Shown here: positions 21,912-30,913 of the stretch, one piece after another
How positions within the stretch are numbered: the first letter of the stretch is position 1
Layout of the letters: each line of letters opens with the position of its first letter
Source: Bavariicoccus seileri WCC 4188
Lineage (GTDB): Bacteria; Bacillota; Bacilli; Lactobacillales; Aerococcaceae
Reading direction: 5' to 3'
NCBI RefSeq assembly: GCF_000421665.1
Contig: NZ_ATXL01000012.1
Coordinates: forward strand, 1 to 51,584
Length of the DNA: 51,584 bases
Notes under the pieces: model-generated
Database searches by the model: none
What the model saw: the letters and a program-made list of their open reading frames with translations, nothing else
Told to the model about the DNA's origin: nothing
Program-made: the position numbers and the translations under genes

Positions 21912-22226
21912 ATGGAACTTAAATTTGTGATTCCCAACATGGAAAAAACATTTGGCAATTTAGAATTTGCTGGCGAGGATAAAGTAGAACAGCGAAGAAT
22001 CAACGGACAATTAACTGTCTTATCTCGAAGCTACAACCTCTATTCTGACGTTCAAAGAGCAGATGATATTGTGGTGGTGCTTCCTGCTGAAGCTGGAGAA
22101 AAACATTTCAGCTTTGAGGAACGTGTAAAGTTAGTCAATCCACGTATTACCGCAGAGGGCTATAAAATTGGTACTCGTGGATTCACAAATTACCTTTTAC
22201 ATGCGGACGACATGATAAAAGAATAA
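21912..22226 (+). CDS. orf23: Tn916 Orf23-like protein (YdcP family)
   Basis: A 104-aa soluble protein matching Orf23 of Tn916, a DUF961/YdcP-family protein found at the head of Tn916 and ICEBs1 conjugation operons. It starts MELKFVIPNMEKTFG after AAAGGATAGG. Its role is not defined; it is homologous to Orf22 next door (both have a THFGELKF-like opening and an end reading I/YLLHADDM or WYIKADDI), suggesting an old duplication. ICEBs1 homologues (HelP) act as helicase processivity factors in plasmid-like replication, so a DNA-processing role with Orf20 is plausible. Confidence 0.88.
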   Translation: MELKFVIPNMEKTFGNLEFAGEDKVEQRRINGQLTVLSRSYNLYSDVQRADDIVVVLPAEAGEKHFSFEERVKLVNPRITAEGYKIGTRGFTNYLLHADDMIKE

Positions 22227-22241
22227 AGAAAGAGAGGAAAA

Positions 22242-22628
22242 ATGATGAGATTACCTAATGGCATTGTATTAGATAAAGACGCTACATTTGGAGAATTAAA
22301 GTTTTCAGCACTCCGTCGTGAAGTGAGAATCCAAAATGACGACGGTACGGTATCAGATGAAATCAAAGAACGTACCTATGATTTAAAATCCAAAGGGCAA
22401 GGACGTATGATTCAAGTGAGTATTCCTGCCAGTGTTCCTTTGAAAGAGTTTGACTATAACGCAAAAGTGGAAATCATCAATCCAGTTGCAGATACCGTCG
22501 CCACTGCTACCTTTCGAGGGGCTGATGTTGACTGGTATATCAAGGCAGACGATATTGTATTGACGAAAGATTCTAATACCTTTAAAAATCAGCCACAACC
22601 TAAAAAAGAACCAGCTACAAATAAATAA
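22242..22628 (+). CDS. orf22: Tn916 Orf22-like protein (YdcP/HelP family)
   Basis: A 128-aa protein matching Orf22 of Tn916. Like Orf23 it belongs to the DUF961/HelP family: in ICEBs1 and Tn916 these proteins help the PcrA helicase unwind element DNA from the nick. The ATG pair (ATGATG) follows AGAGGAAA. The Lys/Gln/Pro-rich tail is probably disordered. It lies 15 bp after orf23 and 39 bp before orf21, in one operon. The host pcrA at 9173-11428 would be its working partner. Confidence 0.88.
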   Translation: MMRLPNGIVLDKDATFGELKFSALRREVRIQNDDGTVSDEIKERTYDLKSKGQGRMIQVSIPASVPLKEFDYNAKVEIINPVADTVATATFRGADVDWYIKADDIVLTKDSNTFKNQPQPKKEPATNK

Positions 22629-22667
22629 TTATGCTACTTCCATTAGAGAGAAAGGAGGAAATCCCAC

Positions 22668-24062
22668 ATGAAACAGCATGTCTTTCGTGGTAAAAGGATT
22701 CGTCCCAGTGACAAAGATTTAGTCTTTCATTTTACAGTAGCGTCCTTACTGCCAATTTTCCTGCTGGTTATGGGACTGTTTCATGTGAAGACAATCCAGC
22801 AGATTAACTGGCAGGACTTTAACCTATCACAAGTAGACAAGATTCACATTCCCTATTTAGTTATTAGTGTTAGTGTCGCAATTCTTGTCTGCTTGCTGGT
22901 GGCATTTCTATTCAAAAGATATAGATATGATACAGTAAAACAACTGTACCACCGTCAAAAGCTGGCTAAGATGGTACTTGAAAACAAGTGGTATGAATCG
23001 GAACAGGTCAAAACAGATGGCTTCTTCAAAGATTCGTCCAGTCGTACTAAGGAAAAGATAACCTACTTTCCCAAAATATTTTATCGCCTTAAAGATGGTT
23101 TAATACAGATACGAGTGGAAATCACGCTGGGGAAATATCAAGACCAGCTCCTACACTTGGAAAAGAAATTAGAAAGCGGATTGTACTGTGAGCTGACGGA
23201 TAAAGAGTTAAAAGATTCTTATGTGGAATATACCCTGCTCTATGACACCATCGCCAGTCGTATTTCTATTGATGAAGTACAAGCCAAAGATGGCAAACTA
23301 CGCTTGATGGAAAATGTGTGGTGGGAATATGACAAGCTCCCTCACATGCTCATAGCTGGTGGTACAGGTGGCGGTAAAACTTACTTTATCCTAACGCTCA
23401 TTGAAGCCTTGCTTTATACAGATTCTAAGCTCTATATCCTCGACCCAAAGAACGCTGACCTTGCCGATTTAGACTCTGTGATGGGGAATGTCTACTACAA
23501 AAAAGAAGATATGCTTTCCTGCATTGATACGTTTTATGAAGACATGATGGCTCGCAGTGAGGATATGAAAGAGATGGAAAACTACAAAACAGGCGAGAAC
23601 TATGCCTACTTAGGACTTCCTGCAAATTTTCTTATCTTTGATGAATACGTGGCTTTCATGGAAATGCTGGGAAATAAAGAAAATACCGCAGTCTTAAACA
23701 AGCTGAAACAGATTGTCATGCTAGGTCGTCAAGCTGGATTCTTTTTAATACTGGCTTGCCAACGTCCAGACGCAAAATATCTAGGCGACGGAATTCGCGA
23801 CCAGTTTAATTTTAGGGTGGCACTTGGAAGAATGTCTGAAATGGGTTATGGCATGATGTTCGGAAGTGACGTACAAAAGGATTTCTTCTTGAAGCAAATC
23901 AAAGGTCGTGGCTATGTTGATGTAGGAACAAGTGTCATATCAGAATTTTACACGCCCTTAGTACCACAAGGACATGACTTTTTGGAGGAAATAAAAAGGT
24001 TATCCAACAGCAAACAGTCCACGCAGGCGACGTGCGAAGCGGAAGTCGCAGGTGTGGACTGA
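22668..24062 (+). CDS. orf21: Tn916 Orf21, FtsK/SpoIIIE-type coupling protein
   Basis: A 464-aa membrane ATPase, the type IV coupling protein that links the relaxase-DNA complex to the mating channel (TcpA/ConQ family). Two N-terminal membrane helices (about residues 20-42 and 60-82) precede a cytoplasmic FtsK-like domain with Walker A AGGTGGGKTYFILTL (about 228-242), Walker B-like FLIFDEYVAFME and ILACQRPDAKYL. It starts at ATG after GAAAGGAGG. Full length and intact. Confidence 0.93.
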   Translation: MKQHVFRGKRIRPSDKDLVFHFTVASLLPIFLLVMGLFHVKTIQQINWQDFNLSQVDKIHIPYLVISVSVAILVCLLVAFLFKRYRYDTVKQLYHRQKLAKMVLENKWYESEQVKTDGFFKDSSSRTKEKITYFPKIFYRLKDGLIQIRVEITLGKYQDQLLHLEKKLESGLYCELTDKELKDSYVEYTLLYDTIASRISIDEVQAKDGKLRLMENVWWEYDKLPHMLIAGGTGGGKTYFILTLIEALLYTDSKLYILDPKNADLADLDSVMGNVYYKKEDMLSCIDTFYEDMMARSEDMKEMENYKTGENYAYLGLPANFLIFDEYVAFMEMLGNKENTAVLNKLKQIVMLGRQAGFFLILACQRPDAKYLGDGIRDQFNFRVALGRMSEMGYGMMFGSDVQKDFFLKQIKGRGYVDVGTSVISEFYTPLVPQGHDFLEEIKRLSNSKQSTQATCEAEVAGVD

Positions 24063-24069
24063 TTTGCTG

Positions 24070-24123
24070 GCTGGTGTGGCGATAGCCACGCCAGCACTTA
24101 ACCCCCGTATCTAACAGGGGGGT
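24070..24123. other. oriT: oriT region
   Basis: Between orf21 and orf20 two inverted repeats stand side by side: GCTGGTGTGGC/GCCACGCCAGC (24070-24095) and ACCCCC-GTATCTAACA-GGGGGGT (24101-24123). The second matches the Tn916/ICEBs1 oriT core, where the relaxase nicks within or next to the loop. In this copy the left arm has five C against six G. Confidence 0.85.
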
Positions 24124-24192
24124 ACAAATCGACAGGAAACAGGCAATAAAACAGTAGAAAATCCTTTGGTTACAAGGGATTTGGAAAATTTC

Positions 24193-24233
24193 GGTGTATG
24201 TCAAATGAGCTTTAAAAGTTGACATACGCCTTT
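24193..24233 (+). terminator. Strong terminator-like hairpin just before orf20
   Basis: GGTGTATGTCAA pairs with TTGACATACGCC (12 bp with one wobble) around a 14-nt loop, then TTTTT. It lies between oriT and the orf20 RBS, so it could limit relaxase transcription or act in the single-stranded form. Confidence 0.7.
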
Positions 24234-24251
24234 TTGATTGGAGGAATTGAA

Positions 24252-25433
24252 CTGAATGAACAAACTTGGGTACAGCATTTAAAGGAAAAACGCTTGGCTT
24301 ATGGACTTTCTCAAAACCGACTGGCTATTGCTACAGGCATTACAAGGCAATATCTTAGCGACATTGAAACAAGCAAGGTCAAGCCATCAGAGGATTTACA
24401 GCAGTCCCTTTTAGAAACACTGGAACGCTTCAATCCCGACGCTCCCCTTGAAATGCTCTTTGACTATGTAAGGATTCGGTTTCCAACAACAGACGTACAG
24501 CATGTGGTCGAAGAAATTTTACGTTTGAAACTTTCCTATATGCTTCATGAAGATTATGGTTTCTATTCCTATACAGAACATTATGCTTTAGGCGATATTT
24601 TCGTCCTATGCTCTCATGAGCTGGATAAAGGGGTTCTGGTGGAATTAAAAGGTCGTGGGTGCAGACAATTTGAAAGCTATCTCTTAGCACAACAAAGAAG
24701 CTGGTATGAGTTCTTTATGGACGCTTTGGTGGCTGGTGGCGTGATGAAACGCCTTGACCTTGCCATCAACGATAAAACAGGGATTTTGAATATCCCTGTA
24801 CTTACTGAAAAATGCAGACAGGAAGAATGTATCTCGGTCTTTCGCAGTTTCAAAAGCTATCGCAGTGGCGAGCTGGTACGCAAAGATGAAAAGGAATGTA
24901 TGGGAAATACCCTTTATATCGGTTCACTACAAAGTGAAGTTTATTTCTGTATCTATGAAAAGGACTATGAGCAATACAAGAAAAATGATATTCCCATTGA
25001 AGACGCAGACGTAAAAAACCGTTTTGAAATCCGACTAAAAAATGAACGTGCCTATTATGCAGTCACTGATTTATTAGTCTATGGCAATCCAGAACGTACC
25101 GCATTTAAGATTATCAATCGGTATCTCCGTTTCGTGGATAAAGACGATTCAAAACCTCGTTCCGATTGGCAACTGAATGAAGAATGGGCTTGGTTTATTG
25201 GAAATAACCGTGAACGATTAAAATTAACCACAAAACCAGAGCCTTACTCTTTTCAGCGGACGCTCAACTGGCTTTCCCGTCAAGTCGCCCCTACATTAAA
25301 AGTTGCTATCAAACTTGATGAAATCAATCAGACGCAAATTATCAAAGACATACTCGACCATGCAAAATTAACGGAACGACACGAAAAGATTTTGAAGCAA
25401 CAGTCAACAAGACATAAGGACGTGATAACTTAA
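24252..25433 (+). CDS. orf20: Tn916 Orf20 relaxase (Rep_trans family)
   Basis: The DNA relaxase that nicks oriT and starts transfer and rolling-circle replication. An N-terminal XRE helix-turn-helix (AYGLSQNRLAIATGITRQYL) is followed by a Rep_trans/NicK-type replication initiator domain with DYGFYSYTEHYALGDIFVL and CRQFESYLLAQQRSWYEFF. The frame is open from a TTG at 24219, but that codon is inside a terminator stem. The best RBS, GGAGG at 24240-24244, points to the in-frame CTG at 24252 (7 nt), giving 393 aa; the start is therefore unsure. The body is intact and full length. Confidence 0.9.
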   Translation: MNEQTWVQHLKEKRLAYGLSQNRLAIATGITRQYLSDIETSKVKPSEDLQQSLLETLERFNPDAPLEMLFDYVRIRFPTTDVQHVVEEILRLKLSYMLHEDYGFYSYTEHYALGDIFVLCSHELDKGVLVELKGRGCRQFESYLLAQQRSWYEFFMDALVAGGVMKRLDLAINDKTGILNIPVLTEKCRQEECISVFRSFKSYRSGELVRKDEKECMGNTLYIGSLQSEVYFCIYEKDYEQYKKNDIPIEDADVKNRFEIRLKNERAYYAVTDLLVYGNPERTAFKIINRYLRFVDKDDSKPRSDWQLNEEWAWFIGNNRERLKLTTKPEPYSFQRTLNWLSRQVAPTLKVAIKLDEINQTQIIKDILDHAKLTERHEKILKQQSTRHKDVIT

Positions 25434-25477
25434 AACCTTAACTCAAACTCATTGAATACAGAAAGGAGAACATTTTT

Positions 25478-25699
25478 ATGAATTTTGGACAAAACCTATA
25501 TAACTGGTTTCTATCAAACGCTCAATCACTGGTACTTTTAGCAATCGTTGTGATTGGCTTGTATCTTGGATTCAAGCGTGAGTTTAGTAAACTCATTGGC
25601 TTTCTCATCATTGCCATTATTGCGGTAGGATTGGTTTTCAATGCTTCTGGTGTGAAAGACGTGTTACTAGAACTATTTAATCGAGTTTTGGGGTCTTAA
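25478..25699 (+). CDS. orf19: Tn916 Orf19-like small membrane protein
   Basis: A 73-aa protein with two membrane helices (about residues 15-32 and 36-58), matching Orf19 of Tn916 and the ConB/YddB-neighbour small membrane proteins of ICEBs1. It starts after GAAAGGAG. Its role in transfer is not defined, but its place in the conjugation operon and conservation in the family suggest a component of the mating channel. Confidence 0.8.
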   Translation: MNFGQNLYNWFLSNAQSLVLLAIVVIGLYLGFKREFSKLIGFLIIAIIAVGLVFNASGVKDVLLELFNRVLGS

Positions 25700-25815
25700 A
25701 TTACACCGTTATTTTGTGGAAGATAAGTGGTTTTCTTATGTTCTGCAAAAGAATGGTACACCAAACGAAGTGCGGTAGGGGTTTTTGAATCTCTACAAAG
25801 AAAGGACGTGAATAC

Positions 25816-26313
25816 ATGGACGATATGCAAGTCTACATTGTGAATTTAGGCAAATACAATGAGGGTGAATTGGTCGGTGCTTGGTTTACCTTTCCCATTG
25901 ATTTTGAAGAAGTCAAAGAGAAAATTGGCTTAAATGATGAATATGAGGAGTTTGCTATTCATGACTACGAATTGCCCTTTGAGATTGGCGAATATATGTC
26001 CATTAGCGAACTCAATCGCTTATGGGAAATCGTATCAGAACTACCCGAAGAACTACAAGCAGAGTTATCCGCTTTGCAACCCTATTTTGGGAGCATTGAA
26101 GAATTGAGCGAACATCAAGACGATATTATCATTCATTCCGATTGTGATGATATGGAAGATGTGGCACGCTATTACATTGAAGAAACAGGAGCTTTAGGAG
26201 AAGTTCCTGCAAACCTACAAAACTATATTGATTATCAAGCCTATGGTCGGGATTTGGAAATTGAGGGCACATTCATTTCAACCAATCGTGGGATTTTTGA
26301 AATCTTATACTAA
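25816..26313 (+). CDS. ardA: Antirestriction protein ArdA (Tn916 Orf18)
   Basis: A 165-aa, strongly acidic DNA mimic that blocks type I restriction enzymes, helping the ICE survive entry into a new cell. It matches Orf18 of Tn916, with the elongated three-domain ArdA plan and the family segments VYIVNLGKYNEGELVGAWF near the start and ARYYIEE...YIDYQAYGRDLEIEG near the end. RBS AAAGGACG. Full length. It is followed by a regulator module not present in Tn916. Confidence 0.93.
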   Translation: MDDMQVYIVNLGKYNEGELVGAWFTFPIDFEEVKEKIGLNDEYEEFAIHDYELPFEIGEYMSISELNRLWEIVSELPEELQAELSALQPYFGSIEELSEHQDDIIIHSDCDDMEDVARYYIEETGALGEVPANLQNYIDYQAYGRDLEIEGTFISTNRGIFEILY

Positions 26314-26397
26314 ATCTATCTGTCAATAGAAAGGTTGAATGGGATAAGAGAAGAAAGTTTGTAGGATTTTAGGTTGATGAATAAACACAAGAAAATA

Positions 26398-26437
26398 CGG
26401 GTGCAGTAATCCTATCTTTGTTATTGCACCCTGTTTT
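26398..26437. terminator. Terminator between ardA and the XRE gene
   Basis: GGGTGCAGTAA pairs with TTATTGCACCC around a 10-nt loop, followed by TGTTTT on the plus strand. It separates converging ardA and XRE transcripts. Confidence 0.7.
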
Positions 26438-26449
26438 AAAATTAAGTAT

Positions 26450-26704
26450 TTAATCTTCATCAAAATCTAAAAACTTATGAGCAGGAATCTCTAGAATTTC
26501 AGCAATATCAAATAACGTACCAAGTGATACCGTTCGATTAATATTAGGAGCTTCCACTGCACCGATAAAGGAAAGATTCTTATCCAGTTTTTCCGCTAGT
26601 TGTTCTTGTGTCATACCTTTTAATTTCCTATAATAGCTGATTTTTAAACCTAATTTTCTGTATTTTACTTTATGTCCTTCTTTCAAGATACCACCCCATT
26701 TCAT
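26450..26704 (-). CDS. XRE-family repressor of the inserted module
   Basis: An 84-aa helix-turn-helix protein: GLKISYYRKLKGMTQEQLAEKLDKNLSFIGAVE is a textbook XRE/Cro domain, ending IPAHKFLDFDED. It is divergent from the two small genes that follow, with a perfect 16-bp palindrome overlapping the promoter facing them, so it most likely represses that promoter. It is absent from Tn916 proper. No strong RBS is seen before the ATG at 26704, so a slightly later start is possible. Confidence 0.8.
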   Translation of the reverse strand: MKWGGILKEGHKVKYRKLGLKISYYRKLKGMTQEQLAEKLDKNLSFIGAVEAPNINRTVSLGTLFDIAEILEIPAHKFLDFDED

Positions 26705-26727
26705 ATATAAAATTCTATCAAAAGATA

Positions 26728-26766
26728 TTGACTATTTGTATTTGATGTAATACAATAATTATTGTA
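26728..26766 (+). promoter_or_regulatory. Promoter with overlapping XRE operator
   Basis: TTGACT (26728-26733), exactly 17 bp, TACAAT (26751-26756). The -10 is the left half of the perfect palindrome TACAATAATTATTGTA (26751-26766); a further ACAATAATAGTT half-site follows. A bound repressor would block this promoter. Confidence 0.75.
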
Positions 26767-26820
26767 TAAAAAACAATAATAGTTATGCATAAAGCAATTT
26801 ATATTGAATGGAGGGTTGTT

Positions 26821-26988
26821 ATGACGGATTATCAAGCAATGTATACCGTATTGTTTCAAAAGGTTACGGGTGTGATAGAAGAATTACAAAATGTTCAACG
26901 CCAGACAGAGGAAATGTGTATATCTTCTGAACCGACAGACATCAGGGATATTGATAAGGTAAAAGATGAAAAGCCTGATAGGAAATAG
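26821..26988 (+). CDS. Small hypothetical protein of the XRE module
   Basis: A 55-aa acidic, charged protein from the ATG after GGAGGG (26821). The N-terminal half looks helical (YQAMYTVLFQKVTGVIEELQ), the rest is probably disordered. I do not recognise a family. Small proteins of this size often sit beside DUF6809 genes and XRE repressors in Firmicute mobile elements. It shares the operator-controlled promoter and lies 19 bp before the next gene. Confidence 0.65.
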   Translation: MTDYQAMYTVLFQKVTGVIEELQNVQRQTEEMCISSEPTDIRDIDKVKDEKPDRK

Positions 26989-27007
26989 GTAAAGGTGGGT
27001 GTAAAGA

Positions 27008-27280
27008 ATGGGGAAGGTTCTACAGGCACTATATGGAGGAGAGATTTATCCAGAACGACAGTATCGTCCTAAGACTATGGAATATGAAAAATTGTGGAAA
27101 GAGTATTATAAAAATCATGAGGATTTTATAAAGAAAATCGGAAGTCCTCTTGATAAACAATTTATTCAGATATTAGACCAACAGATGGATATGTTCCCTC
27201 TTGAATTGTCAGAGACGTTTCTTGATGGTTTCCGTCTTGGAGCAAGAATGATGATAGAAATTTTGGGCGACGAAGATTAA
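27008..27280 (+). CDS. DUF6809-like small protein
   Basis: A 90-aa helical protein. It begins with LQALYGGEIYPERQ and ends FLDGFRLGARMMIEILGDED, both of which recall the DUF6809 family of clostridial and enterococcal mobile elements, whose function is unknown. The start has GTGGGTG upstream. It is the last gene of the inserted module and is followed by a terminator before orf17. Family call from memory, not searched. Confidence 0.7.
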   Translation: MGKVLQALYGGEIYPERQYRPKTMEYEKLWKEYYKNHEDFIKKIGSPLDKQFIQILDQQMDMFPLELSETFLDGFRLGARMMIEILGDED

Positions 27281-27330
27281 AGAAAAATAACGAATACAAT
27301 TCAAAAGATTAAACAAATGAATAATTAAAT

Positions 27331-27363
27331 GAGCGATTAGAGAATCAAATCTAGTCGCTTTTT
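27331..27363 (+). terminator. Terminator after the XRE module
   Basis: AGCGATTAGA pairs with TCTAGTCGCT (one mismatch) and is followed by TTTTT. It keeps module transcription out of orf17, or partly so. Confidence 0.7.
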
Positions 27364-27443
27364 CCAAACTTAAAACAAATAGATTTTCTTTTTTACGGGG
27401 TAGTCAAGTGGCTACCTCTATTTTTTATGAAAGGATTGATAGC

Positions 27444-27836
27444 ATGAAGAAAATACGAAGTTACACCAGTATCTGGTCGGTGGAAAAGGTACTCTATTCC
27501 ATCAATGACTTTAGACTACCGTTTCCCATCTCCTTTACTCAAATGACATGGTTTGTCGTGTCGCTCTTTGCAGTGATGTTACTTGGCAACCTGCCACCCC
27601 TTTCACTAATAGAGGGGGCATTTTTAAAATACTTTGGTATTCCCCTTGCTTTCACGTGGTTTATGTCTACAAAAACCTTTGATGGTAAAAAGCCTTATGG
27701 ATTTTTAAAGTCCATGATTGCTTATCTAGTACGACCAAAGCTAACTTATGCAGGTAAAACTATAAAACTCAATAAAAATCAGCCACAAGAAGCCATTACA
27801 ACAGTTAGGAGTGAATTTTATGGCATATCCAATTAA
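27444..27836 (+). CDS. orf17: Tn916 Orf17, TcpE/ConD-like membrane protein
   Basis: A 130-aa protein from the ATG at 27444 (AAAGGA upstream), matching Orf17 of Tn916. Two membrane helices lie at about residues 35-75, with a basic cytoplasmic tail. It is the TcpE-type partner of the VirB4-like ATPase Orf16 in the mating channel. It overlaps orf16 by 17 bp, indicating coupling. Confidence 0.88.
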   Translation: MKKIRSYTSIWSVEKVLYSINDFRLPFPISFTQMTWFVVSLFAVMLLGNLPPLSLIEGAFLKYFGIPLAFTWFMSTKTFDGKKPYGFLKSMIAYLVRPKLTYAGKTIKLNKNQPQEAITTVRSEFYGISN

Positions 27837-30273
27837 ATACATTGAAAATAATCTGGTCTGGAATAAAGATGGGGAATGTTACGCTTACTATGAGCTTGTT
27901 CCTTACAATTATTCCTTTCTTAGTCCAGAACAGAAAATACAAGTTCATGATTCTTTCAGACAGTTAATCGCACAAAATCGAGATGGTAAGATTCATGCCT
28001 TACAAATCAGTACAGAATCCAGCATACGTTCTGCACAAGAGCGTTCTAAAAATGAAGTCGCTGGCAAGCTCAAAGCGATTGCCTATGACAAAATCGACCA
28101 GCAAACAGACGCTCTAATCTCCATGATTGGCGAGTATCAAGTGGACTATCGCTTTTTCATTGGCTTTAAGTTACTGCTCAACGATCAAGAGTTTTCCATG
28201 AAAAATCTTACCGTTGAAGCAAAAAATGCTTTGTCTGATTTTGTCTATGATGTGAACCATAAGCTCATGGGCGATTTTGTCAGTATGAGTAATGATGAAA
28301 TCTGGCGTTTTCAAAAGATGGAAAAACTCTTGGAAAATAAAATCTCCCGTCGTTTCAAAATCCGCAGACTGGATAAGGACGACTTCGGCTATCTGATTGA
28401 ACATCTTTACGGACAGACAGGTACTGCCTATGAAGATTATGAGTACCATCTATCAAAGAAAAAACTGGATAAGGAAACCTTGATTAAATATTATGACCTC
28501 ATTAAGCCTACTCGTTGTATGGTGGAGGAAAAACAGCGTTACTTGAAAATCCAGCAGGAAGACGAAACGATTTATGTTGCTTACTTTACCATCAACAGCA
28601 TTGTCGGCGAATTGGACTTCCCGTCCTCTGAAATCTTCTACTACCAGCAACAGCAATTTACCTTTCCGATTGATACATCAATGAATGTGGAAATTGTGGC
28701 GAATCGCAAAGCCTTAACCACTGTCCGTAATAAAAAGAAAGAACTAAAAGACCTGGACAACCACGCATGGCAAAGTGATAACGAAACCAGTTCTAATGTG
28801 GCGGAAGCTCTGGAAAGTGTCAATGAGCTGGAAACCAATTTAGACCAAAGCAAGGAATCCATGTATAAGCTCTCTTATGTGGTACGTGTTTCCGCAAATG
28901 ACTTGGACGAACTGAAACGTCGTTGCAATGAAGTCAAAGATTTTTATGACGATTTAAGCGTGAAACTGGTTCGACCCTTTGGGGATATGTTGGGCTTACA
29001 TGAAGAATTTTTACCTGCCAGCAAACGATACATGAACGACTATATTCAGTATGTAACCTCTGATTTCTTAGCTGGTTTAGGTTTCGGTGCTACTCAAATG
29101 CTGGGCGAAAATGAGGGCATTTATGTTGGCTACAGCTTAGATACAGAACGCAATGTTTACCTCAAACCTGCCCTTGCCAGTCAAGGGGTTAAGGGTTCTG
29201 TAACCAATGCTTTAGCGTCTGCCTTTGTGGGTTCACTAGGTGGTGGTAAATCCTTTGCCAATAACCTTATTGTCTATTATGCAGTTCTTTATGGGGCACA
29301 AGCAGTGATTGTTGACCCGAAAGGAGAACGTGGCAGATGGAAAGAAACCTTGCCAGAAATCGCTCATGAAATTAATATCGTCAATCTGACTTCTGATGAG
29401 AAAAACAAAGGTCTACTTGACCCTTATGTGATTATGAAAAACCCAAAGGATTCTGAATCACTGGCAATCGACATTTTGACCTTCCTTACTGGGATTTCCT
29501 CTCGTGATGGCGAACGCTTCCCCGTTTTAAGAAAAGCCATTCGTGCGGTTACTAATAGTGAAGAAAGGGGCTTATTGAAAGTTATCGAGGAATTACGGGT
29601 TGAGGGTACGCCAATGAGTACCAGTATAGCCGACCATATCGAAAGTTTTACAGACTATGACTTTGCCCATCTACTCTTTAGTGATGGCTATGTGGAACAC
29701 TCTATCAGTCTTGAAAAACAACTGAATATTATACAAGTTGCCGACTTGGTACTTCCCGACAAGGAAACCTCTTTTGAGGAATATACCACAATGGAGCTTT
29801 TATCCGTTGCCATGTTGATTGTCATTTCTACCTTTGCTTTGGACTTTATCCATACAGACCGTAGTATTTTTAAGATTGTGGACTTAGACGAAGCATGGAG
29901 CTTTTTGCAAGTGGCACAAGGTAAAACCTTATCTATGAAGCTGGTTCGTGCTGGTCGTGCCATGAATGCAGGGGTCTATTTTGTAACCCAGAATACAGAT
30001 GACCTCTTAGATGAAAAATTGAAAAACAATCTGGGCTTAAAATTTGCCTTTCGTTCCACTGACCTGAACGAGATTAAAAAGACCCTTGCTTTTTTCGGCG
30101 TTGACCCAGAGGACGAAAATAATCAGAAGCGATTGCGTGATTTGGAAAATGGACAGTGCCTTATCAGTGATTTATATGGTCGTGTAGGTGTGATACAGTT
30201 CCACCCTGTATTTGAAGAATTGTTACATGCCTTTGATACCAGACCGCCTGTGCGAAAAGAGGTGTCAATGTGA
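27820..30273 (+). CDS. orf16: Tn916 Orf16, VirB4-like conjugation ATPase (ConE)
   Basis: An 817-aa ATPase that drives the type IV secretion machine of Tn916. The ATG at 27820 has AGGAG 8 nt upstream; a GTG at 27811 lies in that RBS. The N-terminal VirB4 domain is followed by Walker A GSLGGGKSFANNLI (about residue 470), Walker B-type FKIVDLDEAWSF and the motif YFVTQNTDDLLD. Full length and intact. It overlaps orf15 by 4 bp (GTGA). Confidence 0.95.
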   Translation: MAYPIKYIENNLVWNKDGECYAYYELVPYNYSFLSPEQKIQVHDSFRQLIAQNRDGKIHALQISTESSIRSAQERSKNEVAGKLKAIAYDKIDQQTDALISMIGEYQVDYRFFIGFKLLLNDQEFSMKNLTVEAKNALSDFVYDVNHKLMGDFVSMSNDEIWRFQKMEKLLENKISRRFKIRRLDKDDFGYLIEHLYGQTGTAYEDYEYHLSKKKLDKETLIKYYDLIKPTRCMVEEKQRYLKIQQEDETIYVAYFTINSIVGELDFPSSEIFYYQQQQFTFPIDTSMNVEIVANRKALTTVRNKKKELKDLDNHAWQSDNETSSNVAEALESVNELETNLDQSKESMYKLSYVVRVSANDLDELKRRCNEVKDFYDDLSVKLVRPFGDMLGLHEEFLPASKRYMNDYIQYVTSDFLAGLGFGATQMLGENEGIYVGYSLDTERNVYLKPALASQGVKGSVTNALASAFVGSLGGGKSFANNLIVYYAVLYGAQAVIVDPKGERGRWKETLPEIAHEINIVNLTSDEKNKGLLDPYVIMKNPKDSESLAIDILTFLTGISSRDGERFPVLRKAIRAVTNSEERGLLKVIEELRVEGTPMSTSIADHIESFTDYDFAHLLFSDGYVEHSISLEKQLNIIQVADLVLPDKETSFEEYTTMELLSVAMLIVISTFALDFIHTDRSIFKIVDLDEAWSFLQVAQGKTLSMKLVRAGRAMNAGVYFVTQNTDDLLDEKLKNNLGLKFAFRSTDLNEIKKTLAFFGVDPEDENNQKRLRDLENGQCLISDLYGRVGVIQFHPVFEELLHAFDTRPPVRKEVSM

Positions 30274-30857
30274 AACCATCAATATTCAATAGAATAAAAT
30301 TAAACTGGACGCTGAAACGTCTAGGTAAAGTGGCAATAACAGTGGCTTTCACACTAGTGATTGCCATTTTTCTTTTGTCGGTACTGGGAACAGTGGTTCA
30401 AGCTGGGGGATTGGTAGATGATACGGTCAATGTGGCAAATGAGTACAGCCGATACCCTTTAGAAAACTATCAACTGGATTTCTATGTTGATAATTCTTGG
30501 GGTTGGTTACCTTGGAATTGGTCGGACGGGATTGGAAAACAGGTCATGTATGGCTTATATGCCATTACTAATTTTATTTGGACGATTAGCCTATATGTTT
30601 CCAATGCAACAGGATTTTTGGTACAGGAAGCCTATTCCTTAGACTTCATTTCCGCAACTGCCGATTCTATCGGTAAGAATATGCAGACCCTTGCAGGGGT
30701 TACGCCTAGTGGATTATCAACAGAGGGCTTCTATGTGGGATTTCTCTTAATCTTGATTTTGGTTCTTGGGATTTACGTTGCCTATACAGGACTGATAAAG
30801 AGAGAAACCACAAAGGCGATTCATGCTCTTGTGAATTTTGTCATGGTCTTTATGATA
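30270..30857 (+). pseudogene. orf15: orf15 5' part, interrupted by IS
   Basis: N-terminal part of Tn916 Orf15 (ConG/VirB6-like channel membrane protein), from a GTG overlapping the orf16 stop. The frame carries three membrane helices and runs through HALVNFVMVFM before meeting the IS end; read into the IS it stops after a few codons. The rest of the gene resumes at 32672. The full protein would need about 740 residues, so no complete Orf15 can be made here. Confidence 0.9.
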
Positions 30858-30913
30858 TGCTCCCCCTATATAGGACACTGAAATATAAAAGTCCTGTATA
30901 GGGGGGATTTTGT

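Noticed and set aside
26450-27280. Type II toxin-antitoxin system
   Set aside because: An XRE gene beside small genes is suggestive, but the XRE gene is divergent with its own unit and the small proteins match no toxin fold I know.
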